From assembly GCF_012241385.1 (NCBI RefSeq), contig NZ_JAAVXB010000004.1, positions 366,015-430,014 of the forward strand: a stretch of 64,000 nt of DNA, in the 5' to 3' direction. The notes beneath the pieces were generated by a model. The model saw nothing but the letters and a program-made list of their open reading frames with translations. It was not told the DNA's origin and did no database searches. Position numbers and translations under genes: made by a program. Origin of the DNA: Solimonas marina (GTDB taxonomy: Bacteria; Pseudomonadota; Gammaproteobacteria; Nevskiales; Nevskiaceae). Below, one piece after another: positions 48,665 through 58,923 of this stretch (positions are counted from its first letter, which is position 1; each line of letters begins with the position of its first letter).

Positions 48665-50338
48665 ATGAGCGAGAGTTTCGCTGAACTTTTTGAGGCCAGC
48701 CTGAAGGGTGGCCAGTCGATGCAGTCGGGCACCATCGTCAACGCGAAGGTGCTGGCTGTGAAGCCGGACGTGGTCATCGTCGATGCCGGCCTGAAGTCCG
48801 AGGGCGTGATCCCGGTTTCCGAATTCCTCGTCGATGGCGAGCTGAAGGTTGCCCCGGGCGATGACGTTGAAGTCGCGCTGGAAACCGTCGAAGACGGCTT
48901 CGGCGAGACCAAGTTCTCGAAGGAAAAGGCCGAGCGCATCAAGACCTGGGAACGCCTGGGCAAGGCTTTCGAGGGCAAGGAAACCGTCATCGGCATCATC
49001 ACCGGCAAGGTCAAGGGCGGTTTCACCGTCGACATCGGCACGGTCCGCGCGTTCCTGCCGGGTTCGCTGGTCGACGTCCGTCCGGTCCGCGATACCTCGT
49101 ACCTCGAAGGCAAGCCGCTCGAGTTCAAGGTCATCAAGCTCGACAAGCTGCGCAACAACGTCGTCGTCTCGCGTCGCGAAGTGCTCGAAGCCGAGTACAG
49201 CGCCGAGCGTGACAGCCTGCTGGCCAACCTGCAGGAAGGCATCGTCCTCAAGGGCGTCGTCAAGAATCTGGTCGAGTACGGCGCGTTCGTCGACCTCGGC
49301 GGCATCGACGGCCTGCTGCACATCACCGACATGACGTGGAAGCGCGTCAAGGATCCGGCCGAAGTCGTGCAGGTCGGTCAGGAAATCGAAGTCAAGGTTC
49401 TCAAGTACGACCGCGAGCGTCGCCGCGTGTCGCTCGGCCTCAAGCAGCTGGGCGCCGATCCGTGGAGCGACATCGAGCGTCGTTACCCGGAACGCACCCG
49501 CCTGTTCGGCAAGGTCACGAACATCACCGACTACGGTTCGTTCGTCGAGATCGAGCCGGGCGTCGAAGGCCTGGTCCACGTTTCGGAAATGGACTGGACC
49601 AACAAGAACGTCAACCCGGCCAAGGTTGTGCAGGTCGGCGACGAAGTCGAAGTCATGATCCTCGACATCGACGGCGAACGCCGTCGCATCTCGCTGGGCA
49701 TGAAGCAGTGCCGTCCGAATCCTTGGGAAGAGTTCGCTCAGAACCACCAGAAGGGCGACCGCGTTCATGGCGCGATCAAGTCGATCACCGACTTCGGCAT
49801 CTTCATCGGCCTCGACGGCGGCATCGATGGTCTGGTCCATCTGTCGGATCTGGACTGGAACGAGCCGGGCGAAATGGCCGTGCGTCGCTACCAGAAGGGT
49901 CAGGAGCTCGACGCGGTCGTGCTCGCGATCGACGGTGCGCGCGAGCGCATCTCGCTGGGCGTCAAGCAGGTCAACACCGATCCGCTGTCCGAGTTCATCG
50001 CCCAGAACACCAAGGGCGACCTGGTCAAGGGCATCGCGCGTACGGTTGAGCCGCGCGGCGCGATCATCGACCTGGGCAACGGCGTCGAGGGCTACATCAA
50101 GGCCTCCGACCTGGCGCGCGATCGCATTGACGATGCAACCAAGGTTCTGAAGGAAGGCGATGAGCTCGAAGCGCGCTTCATCGGCGTCGACCGCAAGAAC
50201 CGCACGGTGATCCTCTCGGTTCGTGAGAAGGAAATCCAGGAAGAGCAGGAAGCGGTTGCCGAGTACAGCCGCAACGCGTCGACGGGCCGCACCAGCCTCG
50301 GCGACCTGCTGAAGGAACAGATCGGCGGGAACAATTAA
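48665..50338 (+). CDS. rpsA: 30S ribosomal protein S1
   Basis: 557 residues with six S1 OB-fold repeats (about 20-85, 105-170, 190-258, 275-345, 362-432, 449-518), the usual number for proteobacterial S1. Typical strings are [20 protein letters not shown] and [22 protein letters not shown]. It unwinds structured mRNA and brings it to the ribosome. A strong terminator follows. Confidence 0.98.
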   Translation: MSESFAELFEASLKGGQSMQSGTIVNAKVLAVKPDVVIVDAGLKSEGVIPVSEFLVDGELKVAPGDDVEVALETVEDGFGETKFSKEKAERIKTWERLGKAFEGKETVIGIITGKVKGGFTVDIGTVRAFLPGSLVDVRPVRDTSYLEGKPLEFKVIKLDKLRNNVVVSRREVLEAEYSAERDSLLANLQEGIVLKGVVKNLVEYGAFVDLGGIDGLLHITDMTWKRVKDPAEVVQVGQEIEVKVLKYDRERRRVSLGLKQLGADPWSDIERRYPERTRLFGKVTNITDYGSFVEIEPGVEGLVHVSEMDWTNKNVNPAKVVQVGDEVEVMILDIDGERRRISLGMKQCRPNPWEEFAQNHQKGDRVHGAIKSITDFGIFIGLDGGIDGLVHLSDLDWNEPGEMAVRRYQKGQELDAVVLAIDGARERISLGVKQVNTDPLSEFIAQNTKGDLVKGIARTVEPRGAIIDLGNGVEGYIKASDLARDRIDDATKVLKEGDELEARFIGVDRKNRTVILSVREKEIQEEQEAVAEYSRNASTGRTSLGDLLKEQIGGNN

Positions 50339-50375
50339 GTTCTGCGTCTATCTCCCGGAATTTCCGGGGAAACTA

Positions 50376-50408
50376 CAAAGGGCCACGCTTGCGTGGCCCT
50401 TTTTTTTC
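50376..50408 (+). terminator. Rho-independent terminator after rpsA
   Basis: AGGGCCACG (50379-50387) pairs with CGTGGCCCT (50392-50400) through a CTTG tetraloop, followed by a run of eight T. A weaker TCCCGGAA/TTCCGGGGA hairpin lies just before. Confidence 0.92.
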
Positions 50409-50451
50409 ACCTATCTTTATCCGGCCCAAAACGCTTACCGATCCGGGACTT

Positions 50452-50790
50452 ATGACCAAGTCTGAACTTATCGAGCTGCTTGCCACGAAGCAGACGCATC
50501 TGATGCACAAGGATGTGGAGCTCGCGGTGAAGCTCGTGCTCGACCAGATCAGCAACGCACTGGCGCGTGACGAGCGCGTCGAAATCCGCGGCTTCGGCAG
50601 CTTTGCGCTGCATCACCGCCCGGCGCGTGTGGGACGCAATCCGAAAACCGGCGATCCGGTGCAGATTCCGCCGAAGCGCGTGCCGCACTTCAAGCCGGGC
50701 AAGGAAATGCGCGAGCGAGTCAATGCCGCCGAAGCCGAGCGCGAAGGCGAAGCCCTGTTGCCGCCGGGTAGCTCGATCGGCGCGCTCTAA
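50452..50790 (+). CDS. ihfB: Integration host factor subunit beta
   Basis: 112 residues from ATG 50452. HU/IHF fold: [31 protein letters not shown], the conserved turn [49 protein letters not shown] with the DNA-intercalating proline. The last about 18 residues ([17 protein letters not shown]) extend beyond a normal IhfB of about 94 residues. IHF bends DNA at specific sites as a heterodimer with IhfA, absent from the window. Confidence 0.95.
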   Translation: MTKSELIELLATKQTHLMHKDVELAVKLVLDQISNALARDERVEIRGFGSFALHHRPARVGRNPKTGDPVQIPPKRVPHFKPGKEMRERVNAAEAEREGEALLPPGSSIGAL

Positions 50791-50808
50791 GGCCGCCGGC
50801 GCCCCGTC

Positions 50809-51114
50809 ATGTCGAAAATCGTTCTGCTGGTCGTGCTGCTGATCATCCTCGTGCTCGGGGCGTCGATCGGCTATTTCAATGCGCAGCCGATCCACTTCAA
50901 CTATCTGTTCGGCAGTGCCGAGTTTCCGCTGATCGCGGTGCTGATCGCGGCGTTCTCGATCGGCATTCTGCTGACGCTGCTGGTCGTCGCCGGCCGTCTG
51001 CTGACGATGCGCATGGAGCTGGGCCGTTTGCGCAAGCAGTTGCGCGAAGCGGAAGGCGAGCTGCGCACGCTGCGTAACCTGCCGGTCGGCAATCCGCCCA
51101 CGACGACACCGTAA
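50809..51114 (+). CDS. lapA: Lipopolysaccharide assembly protein A (LapA/DUF1049)
   Basis: 101 residues. Two transmembrane helices (about 4-22 and 41-65), then a basic coiled-coil tail ELGRLRKQLREAEGELRTLRN. LapA works with LapB to control LPS synthesis. Next gene is lapB, 8 bp away. Confidence 0.87.
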   Translation: MSKIVLLVVLLIILVLGASIGYFNAQPIHFNYLFGSAEFPLIAVLIAAFSIGILLTLLVVAGRLLTMRMELGRLRKQLREAEGELRTLRNLPVGNPPTTTP

Positions 51115-51122
51115 CCGTCTCG

Positions 51123-52313
51123 ATGCTCGATTCCTTGTTCACCTGGCTGTTGCTGCCGGTGGGACTCGCCTTTGGCTGGGCGCTGGGGCGCAAGTCCGCT
51201 GCCGGGCAGGTCCCGCCCGAGCCGCAGCGTACGATCCAGCCCGAACAGCTCGGCGGCCTGTTGACGCAGCTGGCGTCCGACGATCCGGACCAGGCGATCG
51301 CCGCGCTGACGCAGGTTGCCGAAATCGACGAGTCCACCGTCGAGCTGCACATGACGCTCGGCAACCTGTTCCGCAAGCGCGGCGAGATGGATCGCGCGCT
51401 GCGCATCCACGAGGCGCTGCTGGCGCGGCCCGGGCTCGATGCCGACACGCGCGCGCAGGTGCGCCGCGAGCTGGCCTACGACTTCCTGCGTGCCGGCGTC
51501 ATGGATCACGCCGAGGAGCAGTTCGAACAGCTGGTCAGCGACGGTTACTACGTTGGCGAATCGCTCGACCAGATTCGCATCATCTTTGAACAAGGACGCG
51601 ACTGGGAGCACGCGATTGCCGCCGCGCGCCGCCTGGAAGGCGCGCAAGGCGAGTCGCGTCGCGCACTGATCGCGCAGTACGCCTGCGAGATGGCGGACGA
51701 AGCGCTGCGTGCCAAGGACGTCGAGCAGGCGCTGCGTCAGGTGCGCCGCGCGATCGACGAAGACACCGACTGTGTGCGCGCCTATCTGCAGCTCGGTGCC
51801 ATCGAGGAAGGGCGCGAGCGCTACGCCGCGGCGGCGCAGGCGTATCTGCGCGCCTTCCAGCTCGATCAGCGATTCCTGCCCGACGTCATCGAGCCGCTGT
51901 TTCGCTGCTCACAGAAAACCGGCAGCGAAGAGGGCTACTTGCAGTTCCTCGCCGACGCCAAGGAAATCTCGTCAAGCAGCCTGCCGTACGTTGCCGAGGC
52001 GCGACTGCTCGCCGACGAAGGCATGGACCCGCTCGATCGTCTGGCGCAGGGCCTGGAGGTCCGACCGAGCCGCGCCGTGCTTGCTGAATTTCTCGAAGTG
52101 CTGGAAAAGCAGCCGGGCGTCATTGCCGCCGGCCTCGACAAGCCAGCCGCCAGCCTGCGTCAGGCACTGCGTCGGCTGATGGAATCGACGCCGCGCTATC
52201 AGTGCAGCAACTGTGGGTTCTCACCGCGTCAGCAGTTCTGGCAATGCCCGAGCTGCAAGCGCTGGGGCTCGATCACGCCGATCGACGAGGCGATGCGCCT
52301 GCCGGGCGCCTGA
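51123..52313 (+). CDS. lapB: Lipopolysaccharide assembly protein B (YciM)
   Basis: 396 residues: N-terminal transmembrane anchor (about 1-20), cytoplasmic TPR array (about 40-345) and a C-terminal rubredoxin-type metal domain with four cysteines (CSNCG...CPSCKRWG). LapB recruits FtsH to degrade LpxC and so limits LPS synthesis. All four metal cysteines are present. Confidence 0.94.
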   Translation: MLDSLFTWLLLPVGLAFGWALGRKSAAGQVPPEPQRTIQPEQLGGLLTQLASDDPDQAIAALTQVAEIDESTVELHMTLGNLFRKRGEMDRALRIHEALLARPGLDADTRAQVRRELAYDFLRAGVMDHAEEQFEQLVSDGYYVGESLDQIRIIFEQGRDWEHAIAAARRLEGAQGESRRALIAQYACEMADEALRAKDVEQALRQVRRAIDEDTDCVRAYLQLGAIEEGRERYAAAAQAYLRAFQLDQRFLPDVIEPLFRCSQKTGSEEGYLQFLADAKEISSSSLPYVAEARLLADEGMDPLDRLAQGLEVRPSRAVLAEFLEVLEKQPGVIAAGLDKPAASLRQALRRLMESTPRYQCSNCGFSPRQQFWQCPSCKRWGSITPIDEAMRLPGA

Positions 52314-52475
52314 TCGACCTGCCGCTTCGCCCGGTCCGTCTTCGGTCGGCCGCGGTTCCCGTCATCGTCAGCTCTGCGCCAGTCCACGGTCACTGCACCC
52401 GCGTGGCATTTGCTGCACCTCGTTGCGCGGCTGATAGACTGCAGCAAAAACCATAGGCCGCGAGGAGGAGAGCGC

Positions 52476-53465
52476 TTGGCCAAGACGGCATTCGTCACCG
52501 GATCGACGGGGTTTGTCGGACTGAACCTGATCGAGGAACTGCACGCGCAGGGCTGGAACATCATCGCCATGCATCGTGAAGCCTCGGACGTGACGCCGCT
52601 CGCGCGTTTTGCAGGCGTCGAGCGCGTGTTCGGCGACATCACCGATCAGCGCACGCTGCGGAACATCATTCCGCGGCACGTCGACTGTCTGTTCCATGTC
52701 GCTGGCAATACCAGCATGTGGAACCGCGTGCGCGTCGAGCAGATCAAGGTCAACGTGCGCGGCACGCGCAATATCGTACGTGCTGCACTCGAAGCCGGCG
52801 TGCGGCGCTTCGTGCATACGTCGAGCATCGTCGCCTATGGCGTCAATGGCGGCACGATCACCGAGGACACGCCGACCCGCGCCAGCACCGATGCGATCAA
52901 TTACGTGCGCAGCAAGGCCTTGGCCGAGCGCGAAGTACGCAAGGGCGTGTCAGCCGGCTTGCCGGCCGTGATCATGAATCCATCGAACATCATCGGCGCC
53001 TACGACACCTCCAGCTGGTCGCGCTTGTTCACGCTGGTTCGGCAGGGACGATTGCCGGCGATGCCCCCCGGCGGCGGCAGCTTCTGTCATGCGCGCGAGG
53101 TCGCGCGCATGCACGTCGCCGCGGCCGAGCAGGGCCGCATCGGGGCCAACTATCTGCTCGGCGGTGCGCAGGCCAGTTACGTCGGCCTGGTGCGCGAGAT
53201 TGCGCGCTTGATCGGCGTGCGTCGCCGGTCGGTCGTATTGCACCCGCGCTTGTTGCAGGCCTATGCGACGGTCGAGGAATGGGCGGCGCCGCTGTTCGGC
53301 CGCGAGCCGGACATTACGCGCGACGCCGTGTCGCTGTTCTCCGAGAACTTCTATTGCAGCAGCGACCGTGCGCGCAGCGAACTCGGCTATCAGCCGCAGA
53401 CGCTGGAACGCATGCTCAGCGACTGCCGCGACTGGCTCTACGAAACCGGTCGCCTGAAGCACTGA
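52476..53465 (+). CDS. NAD-dependent epimerase/dehydratase, HpnA-like extended SDR
   Basis: 329 residues. TTG start at 52476 is favoured because a strong AGGAGGAG (52463-52470) lies 5 nt upstream and the protein then begins with AKTAFVTGSTGFVGLNL. Extended-SDR features: TGSTGFVG, FHVAGNTSMWN, HTSSIVAYG and the YVRSK catalytic pair. Closest in style to dihydroflavonol reductase-like and hopanoid-associated HpnA epimerases. Substrate unknown; no hopanoid genes are nearby. Confidence 0.8.
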   Translation: MAKTAFVTGSTGFVGLNLIEELHAQGWNIIAMHREASDVTPLARFAGVERVFGDITDQRTLRNIIPRHVDCLFHVAGNTSMWNRVRVEQIKVNVRGTRNIVRAALEAGVRRFVHTSSIVAYGVNGGTITEDTPTRASTDAINYVRSKALAEREVRKGVSAGLPAVIMNPSNIIGAYDTSSWSRLFTLVRQGRLPAMPPGGGSFCHAREVARMHVAAAEQGRIGANYLLGGAQASYVGLVREIARLIGVRRRSVVLHPRLLQAYATVEEWAAPLFGREPDITRDAVSLFSENFYCSSDRARSELGYQPQTLERMLSDCRDWLYETGRLKH

Positions 53466-53469
53466 CGCT

Positions 53470-54957
53470 TCAGGATTGCGGTCCGTCGCCGCCGCCGTAA
53501 CGATCCGGCATTTGCGCGCGGACTTCGGCGCGCTTCGCTACCAGCCGCGCGCGCTCCTGCGGCGTCAAGCCCGGCAGTCGCAGGCCCGCGTCGATCTGTT
53601 CGAGCGCCGAGCCGGGGTCGCCGCGGGTCAGCAGATAGGTGCCCATCTGGTAGGCCGCTTCCGGATAGTTGTTGCTCTGTCGCGCGGCCTGCGCCAGCAG
53701 GCGATAGGTCTCCGGCTGCGTACCCTGCGACTGGTCATGCGAGATCAGGTACTGGCGCGCGTCGTCGGGACGGTTGGCGTCCATCAGCGCCTGTGCATAG
53801 TCGAGCATGGCCGGCGCGTACTGCGGATAGAGCTGCAGCAGCTTGCCATAGACATCAAGTGCGGTGTCCAGATGGCCGTTCTGTTCGAGAATCTGGGCAT
53901 AGAGCAGTTGTACGTTGGCCTGTTTCGGGTACTGCTCGGCCAACGGCGACAGCGTATCCAGCGCTGCCGGGATCTGGCTCATCGTGAACTGTGCCAGGGC
54001 CATGCCGTAGCGGTTGTCGAGCGAGTTGCGGCCCGCCGCCAGCTGGCGCGTGTAGAAATTCAGCGCATCTGCCGGATTGTCAGCGACCAGCACGCGCGCC
54101 CGTGCCTGCATCAGGCCGAATTCGAGCGAGTCCTGGTGGTGGATCGGGCCCAGCTCGGCGGCTCGGGCCTCGGCTTCCGCCATGCGGTTGGTGCTCAGCG
54201 GATGCGTCAGCAGCAGCTCCGGCACGCGGTTTCCGTACAGACGCGATTCCTGCGCGAGCTTTTCGAAGAAATCGGCCATGCCGCGCGGGTCAAAGCCGGC
54301 GGCGGCCATGGTCTGGATGCCGATGCGGTCGGCTTCCTGTTCGTGCGCGCGCGTGTAGCTGACTTGACGCTGGTAATTGATGGCTTGCCCGACGCCGAGC
54401 GCGCCCATCACCACGTCCGGGTTGGCGGAGCCGGCGATGATCGCGGCGATGACGCCGAGCCATGTGGCGATGGTGCCCGCCTGGCCTTCGCCGATCGATC
54501 GCGCGATATGACGCTGCGTGATGTGCGCGAGTTCGTGGCCGAGCACGCCGGCCAACTCGCTTTCGTTGTCGGCGACCATCAACGTGCCAACGTTGAGGCC
54601 GATGAAGCCGCCCGGCAGTGCGAACGCGTTGATGCGCGGATCGCGGACGACGAACAGATGCACGGGGGGCGGTTTGGTCTTGCTGGCGCCAGCCAGCTGT
54701 TCGCCGATTGCATTGACGTAATCGTTCAACTCCAGATCGTCGAGCGTGTAGTTTTCACGATAGATTTCGGCCGCCACACTGGCCCCGATCTCGCGCTCCT
54801 GAGCTGGCGACAGGTTGACGTCCGCCGGCTCGCCGAGCTGCGGCAGGTTGAGATCAGTGGTCGCGACCGCCGAAGCGGTATGGCTGGCGACGATCAGCAA
54901 TGCGGCGCTCAAAGCCAGAGCAGGGCGCAATACCCACGAGCGCGGCAGGACGTTCAT
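53470..54957 (-). CDS. M48-family periplasmic metalloprotease with TPR domain (BepA-like)
   Basis: 495 residues from ATG 54957. Signal peptide (about 1-32), zinc motif HELAH at 141-145 followed by the third-ligand segment EQEADRIGIQTM, and C-terminal tetratricopeptide repeats (about 300-480). BepA-like proteases and chaperones assist or degrade outer-membrane proteins such as LptD and BamA. A TTG two codons upstream is in frame but less likely. Convergent with the epimerase gene, with only 4 bp between stops. Confidence 0.9.
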   Translation of the reverse strand: MNVLPRSWVLRPALALSAALLIVASHTASAVATTDLNLPQLGEPADVNLSPAQEREIGASVAAEIYRENYTLDDLELNDYVNAIGEQLAGASKTKPPPVHLFVVRDPRINAFALPGGFIGLNVGTLMVADNESELAGVLGHELAHITQRHIARSIGEGQAGTIATWLGVIAAIIAGSANPDVVMGALGVGQAINYQRQVSYTRAHEQEADRIGIQTMAAAGFDPRGMADFFEKLAQESRLYGNRVPELLLTHPLSTNRMAEAEARAAELGPIHHQDSLEFGLMQARARVLVADNPADALNFYTRQLAAGRNSLDNRYGMALAQFTMSQIPAALDTLSPLAEQYPKQANVQLLYAQILEQNGHLDTALDVYGKLLQLYPQYAPAMLDYAQALMDANRPDDARQYLISHDQSQGTQPETYRLLAQAARQSNNYPEAAYQMGTYLLTRGDPGSALEQIDAGLRLPGLTPQERARLVAKRAEVRAQMPDRYGGGDGPQS

Positions 54958-55031
54958 TCGCAAGGCTGTGCTTTTTTCATAATTGACCCCTTAGATCGTC
55001 ACAGAGCCGTGGAAGTTCGTTGCCCGACTGT

Positions 55032-55919
55032 TCACGAATGTTTCGGGTTCCAGCGCCCGAGCGCCTGTCCGAGGCGTACCGGCTGGCCGGGCGCCAGCGA
55101 CGTCGACCAGTCGACCGCACCCTTGGGCGCCAGCAGGATCACTGTTGAGCCCATGTTGAAGCGGCCCATTTCGTCGCCGCGTGCCAGTGCAACCGGCCGC
55201 ATGGGCGTGTAGCAGTCGCCGCCGCGGCGCAGATGCGGTGGGGTCACGCGGCCGCTCCAGACCGTTTCCAGTGAGCCGACGAACAACGCGCCGATCATCG
55301 ACAAGACGAAAGGCCCGGCCGGTGTCTCGAAGCGTGCGTTGAGGCGCTCGTTGCGCGCAAACAGCCGTGGCATCGCACGGGCGGTGGCCATGTTGACGCT
55401 GAACAGCCGCCCCGGCACGTAGGTCCAGTCGATGACGCGGCCATCGAGCGGCATGTGAATCCGGTGATAGTTGTAGGGCGCGAGGTAGATCGTGCAGAAC
55501 TCGCCGCCGATGAAGTCCGCGGCCGCCGGGTGTTCGGCCAGCAGTTCGCCGATGCGGTAGTCGCGGCCCTTGGCCTGAATCAGTCGATCTTCGTCGATCG
55601 TGCCGAACTGGCTGATGGTGCCGTCGACCGGGCTGACGAAGGTCTGCGCGTCGTCCGGCATCGGCCGAGCGCCGGGCTTGAGTGCGCGCGTGAAGAAGTC
55701 GTTGAAGCTGGCGTAATCCTCGATGCGCTCGCGCTCGGCCTCGCCGAGATCGATGGTGTAGCCGCGCAGGAACAGCCGGATCAGCCAGTTCTTGAAGCCG
55801 GGGTGGCGGACCTGCGTGACGCGGAACACCAGCTGCGACAGCCAGCGCGTCGGCAGGCCCAATTGCAACAGGGCGAAGGCGCGATCGCCGGGGCTCGCGT
55901 CGGGACGGTCGGACGGCAT
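55032..55919 (-). CDS. psd: Phosphatidylserine decarboxylase proenzyme
   Basis: 295 residues; makes phosphatidylethanolamine. The self-cleavage motif GST is intact (G247-S248-T249, context FNMGSTVILL), so Ser248 would become the pyruvoyl group. Other family strings are FVSPVDGTISQFG and LAPYNYHRIHMPLDG, with the conserved His residues. Membrane-associated. It lies 8 bp after the SCO gene on the same strand. Confidence 0.95.
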   Translation of the reverse strand: MPSDRPDASPGDRAFALLQLGLPTRWLSQLVFRVTQVRHPGFKNWLIRLFLRGYTIDLGEAERERIEDYASFNDFFTRALKPGARPMPDDAQTFVSPVDGTISQFGTIDEDRLIQAKGRDYRIGELLAEHPAAADFIGGEFCTIYLAPYNYHRIHMPLDGRVIDWTYVPGRLFSVNMATARAMPRLFARNERLNARFETPAGPFVLSMIGALFVGSLETVWSGRVTPPHLRRGGDCYTPMRPVALARGDEMGRFNMGSTVILLAPKGAVDWSTSLAPGQPVRLGQALGRWNPKHS

Positions 55920-55927
55920 GAGGGGTC

Positions 55928-56557
55928 TCAGCTGCGTTGCAGCACGGTGTGGAGGTCGGCGACCAGCTTGTCAGCCGCAAACGGCGGCGTCAGATAGCCG
56001 GCGATCCGGCCCTGCGGGTCGATCAGGATCAGTGCCGCGGAATGGTCCATCGTATAGCTGCCCGGCGTGCCGCCCGGCACTTTCGCATAGGCCACGCCGA
56101 GCATGCGCGCGAGCTTGGGCAGCTCGTCGCCGTGCGCCGTCATCGCGGTGAACTGCGGGTCGAAGGCATGCACGTACTGGGTCAGCTTCTCCGGCGTGTC
56201 GCGCTCGGGATCGACCGAGAAGAAGCGCACCTGCATCTGCGCGGCGTCGCTGCCGAGCTGCTGGAAGACCTGATGCAGCATGGCCAGCGTGGTCGGGCAG
56301 ACGTCCGGGCAGGACGTGAAACCCGGAAAGATCAGCGTCCAGTGCCCCTGCAGCTGCTGCAGGCCGAACGGCTGGCCGTTTTCGTCGACGGCGCTGAAGT
56401 CACCGAGCGGCCGCGGGGCCTGCAGCAGCGTGCCGGACTGCAGCGAGATCGTCGCCGGCTTTTGCAGCCATAGCGCCGCAAGCAAGCCGACCATCAGCGC
56501 CAGGGCGCCGAGTACGACGAACTTGAGGCCGGGAGGACTGGAGGAATTGGCGGTCAT
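55928..56557 (-). CDS. SCO1/SenC family copper chaperone
   Basis: 209 residues: N-terminal membrane anchor (about 11-31) and a periplasmic thioredoxin-fold domain. The copper ligands C83 and C87 (CPDVC) and H172 (MDHSAAL) are all present. SCO proteins load CuA of cytochrome c oxidase or act as thiol reductases. No oxidase genes are in the window. Confidence 0.9.
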   Translation of the reverse strand: MTANSSSPPGLKFVVLGALALMVGLLAALWLQKPATISLQSGTLLQAPRPLGDFSAVDENGQPFGLQQLQGHWTLIFPGFTSCPDVCPTTLAMLHQVFQQLGSDAAQMQVRFFSVDPERDTPEKLTQYVHAFDPQFTAMTAHGDELPKLARMLGVAYAKVPGGTPGSYTMDHSAALILIDPQGRIAGYLTPPFAADKLVADLHTVLQRS

Positions 56558-56702
56558 CGTCGGGAAACGGGCAGGCGTGTCGCGCCGGAAGATCGGCCCG
56601 CATTATTTCATACGCGGAGCGTGCTGCCCGTATCGGTTTGTCGCACCGCGTCACGCGGCCGCATAATTCGCGCCCCGTTGCCGCTTGTCGTCCAGATTGC
56701 CC

Positions 56703-57614
56703 ATGTCCCGTGCCGCCGAAACCGATGTGCTGACCAGTGTCCGCGACTTGGTGCGCTGGGGCGCCAGCCGCTTTCGCGAAGCCGGCCTGACGTTCGGGCA
56801 CGGTACCGACAATGCGCTCGACGAAGCCTTCCACCTGGTGTTGCATGCGCTGCACCTGCCGGCCGACGTGCCGGCGATCTACCTCGAATCGACCGTCACC
56901 GCGCGCGAGCGCACCGCGGCGCTGAAGCTGCTGCGGACGCGCATCACGACGCGCAAGCCGGCCGCCTATCTGCTGGGCCACATCGAATTTTGTGGTCTGG
57001 ACTTCGAGGTCAACGAGAGCGTGCTGATTCCACGCTCACCGATCGGCGAACTGATCGCGCGTGGCTTCATGCCGTGGCTGCAGCAGCCGCCGGCGCGGGT
57101 GCTCGATCTGTGCACCGGCAGCGGCTGCATCGGCATCGCCTGCGCGGCGCTGTTCGATGAGGCCGAGGTCGACCTGGCCGACCTCAGCCCCAAGGCGCTG
57201 GCCGTGGCGCGGCGCAACATCGAAAAGCATGTGCTGGGCAATCGCGTCCGAGCGATCCGCTCGGACGTCTTCGACGGCCTCACCAACGAGGTCTACGACC
57301 TGATCGTCACCAACCCGCCGTACGTGCCGAACGCCGAGTGGAAGGCGCTGTCGGCCGAATACCGGCACGAGCCGAAGATGGCGCTGGCCGCTGGCAGCGA
57401 TGGCATGGATATCGTCGCGCGCATCCTCGACGAGGCGCCGCGCCATCTGAGCAACGATGGCTGGCTGGTCTGCGAGGTTGGCGGCAGCGTGCCGGAATTC
57501 GAGGCGCGCTGGCCGGACCTGCCGGTGACCTGGGTCGACTTCGTCGAGGAGAACGGCGGCGAGGGTGCCGGCGTCTTCATCATCTCGCGAGCCGACCTGC
57601 TCGCGCATCGCTAG
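56703..57614 (+). CDS. prmB: Ribosomal protein L3 glutamine methyltransferase PrmB
   Basis: 303 residues from ATG 56703. N-terminal helical domain, SAM motif VLDLCTGSGCIGIACA and the glutamine-binding NPPY at 204-207, followed by VPNAEWKALSAEYRHEPKMAL. PrmC (release-factor methylase) is a close relative, but the N-terminal length, the AEYRHEP stretch and the aroC gene 18 bp downstream favour PrmB. Confidence 0.93.
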   Translation: MSRAAETDVLTSVRDLVRWGASRFREAGLTFGHGTDNALDEAFHLVLHALHLPADVPAIYLESTVTARERTAALKLLRTRITTRKPAAYLLGHIEFCGLDFEVNESVLIPRSPIGELIARGFMPWLQQPPARVLDLCTGSGCIGIACAALFDEAEVDLADLSPKALAVARRNIEKHVLGNRVRAIRSDVFDGLTNEVYDLIVTNPPYVPNAEWKALSAEYRHEPKMALAAGSDGMDIVARILDEAPRHLSNDGWLVCEVGGSVPEFEARWPDLPVTWVDFVEENGGEGAGVFIISRADLLAHR

Positions 57615-57632
57615 AACGGGAAATGGCTCGAG

Positions 57633-58721
57633 ATGTCCGGTAACACGATAGGCAAACTGTTCTGCGTCACCAGCTTCGGCGAAAGTCACGGTGCCGGTAT
57701 CGGCTGCGTCATCGACGGCTGCCCGTCGGGCCTGGCGCTGAGCGAGGCCGATATCCAGCCGGAACTCGACCGCCGCAGGCCGGGCACGTCCAAATACGTC
57801 ACGCAGCGCAAGGAAGCCGATCAGGTCGAAATCCTGTCCGGCGTCTTCGACGGCAAGACCACCGGCACGCCGATCGCGCTGCTCATTCGCAATACCGACC
57901 AGCGCTCGTACGACTACGAGAAGATCAAGCAGGTGTTCCGGCCCAATCACGCCGACTACGCCTATATCCAGAAGTACGGCATTCGCGATCATCGTGGTGG
58001 CGGCCGCTCCAGCGCGCGTGAAACCGCGGCGCGCGTCGCTGCCGGTGCGATCGCCAAGAAATGGCTGCGCGAGAAGTTCGGCACCGAGATTCGCGGCTGC
58101 GTCGAGCAGATCGGCGACATTCACTGTGCGCCGCGCGACTGGTCTGCGGTCTCGCAGAACCCGTTCTTCTGCGCCGACCCGGCGCAGGTGCCGGCGCTGG
58201 AAGAACTGATCGACCGGCTGCGCAGCGAGGGTGACTCGATCGGCGCCAAGCTCTATGTCGAGGCAACCCACGTGCCGCCGGGCCTCGGCGAGCCGGTGTT
58301 CGACCGCCTCGACGCCGACATCGCGTTCGCGCTGATGTCGATCAACGCGGTCAAGGGCGTCGAAATCGGCGACGGCATGGCCGTCGCGCAAATGCGTGGC
58401 ACCGAGCATCGCGATGAGCTGACGCCGGACGGCTTTCTGTCCAACCATTCCGGCGGCATCACCGGCGGCATCTCCACCGGCCAGACCGTCTACGCGCGCT
58501 ACGCGATCAAGCCGACGTCGAGCATCACCACGCCAGGCAAGAGCATTGACGAGGCCGGCCAGGCGACCGACATGCGCACCACGGGCCGCCACGACCCGTG
58601 CGTGGGGTTGCGCGCGACGCCGGTCGCCGAGGCGATGCTGGCACTGGTGCTGATCGACCACGCCCTGCGGCATCGCGCGCAGAACGCCGACGTGATTCCC
58701 GGCACGCCGCGCATCGTCTGA
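57633..58721 (+). CDS. aroC: Chorismate synthase
   Basis: 362 residues; EPSP to chorismate using reduced FMN, the last common aromatic step. Family signatures [38 protein letters not shown] and [15 protein letters not shown] are intact. With aroA, pheA, tyrA and hisC, this window covers the end of the shikimate pathway and both aromatic branches. Confidence 0.97.
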   Translation: MSGNTIGKLFCVTSFGESHGAGIGCVIDGCPSGLALSEADIQPELDRRRPGTSKYVTQRKEADQVEILSGVFDGKTTGTPIALLIRNTDQRSYDYEKIKQVFRPNHADYAYIQKYGIRDHRGGGRSSARETAARVAAGAIAKKWLREKFGTEIRGCVEQIGDIHCAPRDWSAVSQNPFFCADPAQVPALEELIDRLRSEGDSIGAKLYVEATHVPPGLGEPVFDRLDADIAFALMSINAVKGVEIGDGMAVAQMRGTEHRDELTPDGFLSNHSGGITGGISTGQTVYARYAIKPTSSITTPGKSIDEAGQATDMRTTGRHDPCVGLRATPVAEAMLALVLIDHALRHRAQNADVIPGTPRIV

Positions 58722-58923
58722 AGGTAGCGGCACGGCGATCGCCGCAAAGGGGGCAGGTGGTCGGTTTGTTGCCGGCGGCCGTGACCGCGCTGCATGGCCG
58801 GCGTTGTGCCGCCGCGGGTTTCCCTGAGCGTCTCCCAGCTTTGTTCGCGCACCCTAAATTGGGGCTGCGCCGCCTGCCGCGGCGCGCCACAGTGAGCGCA
58901 GGGGATGTCGAGACGGGGGAGAC

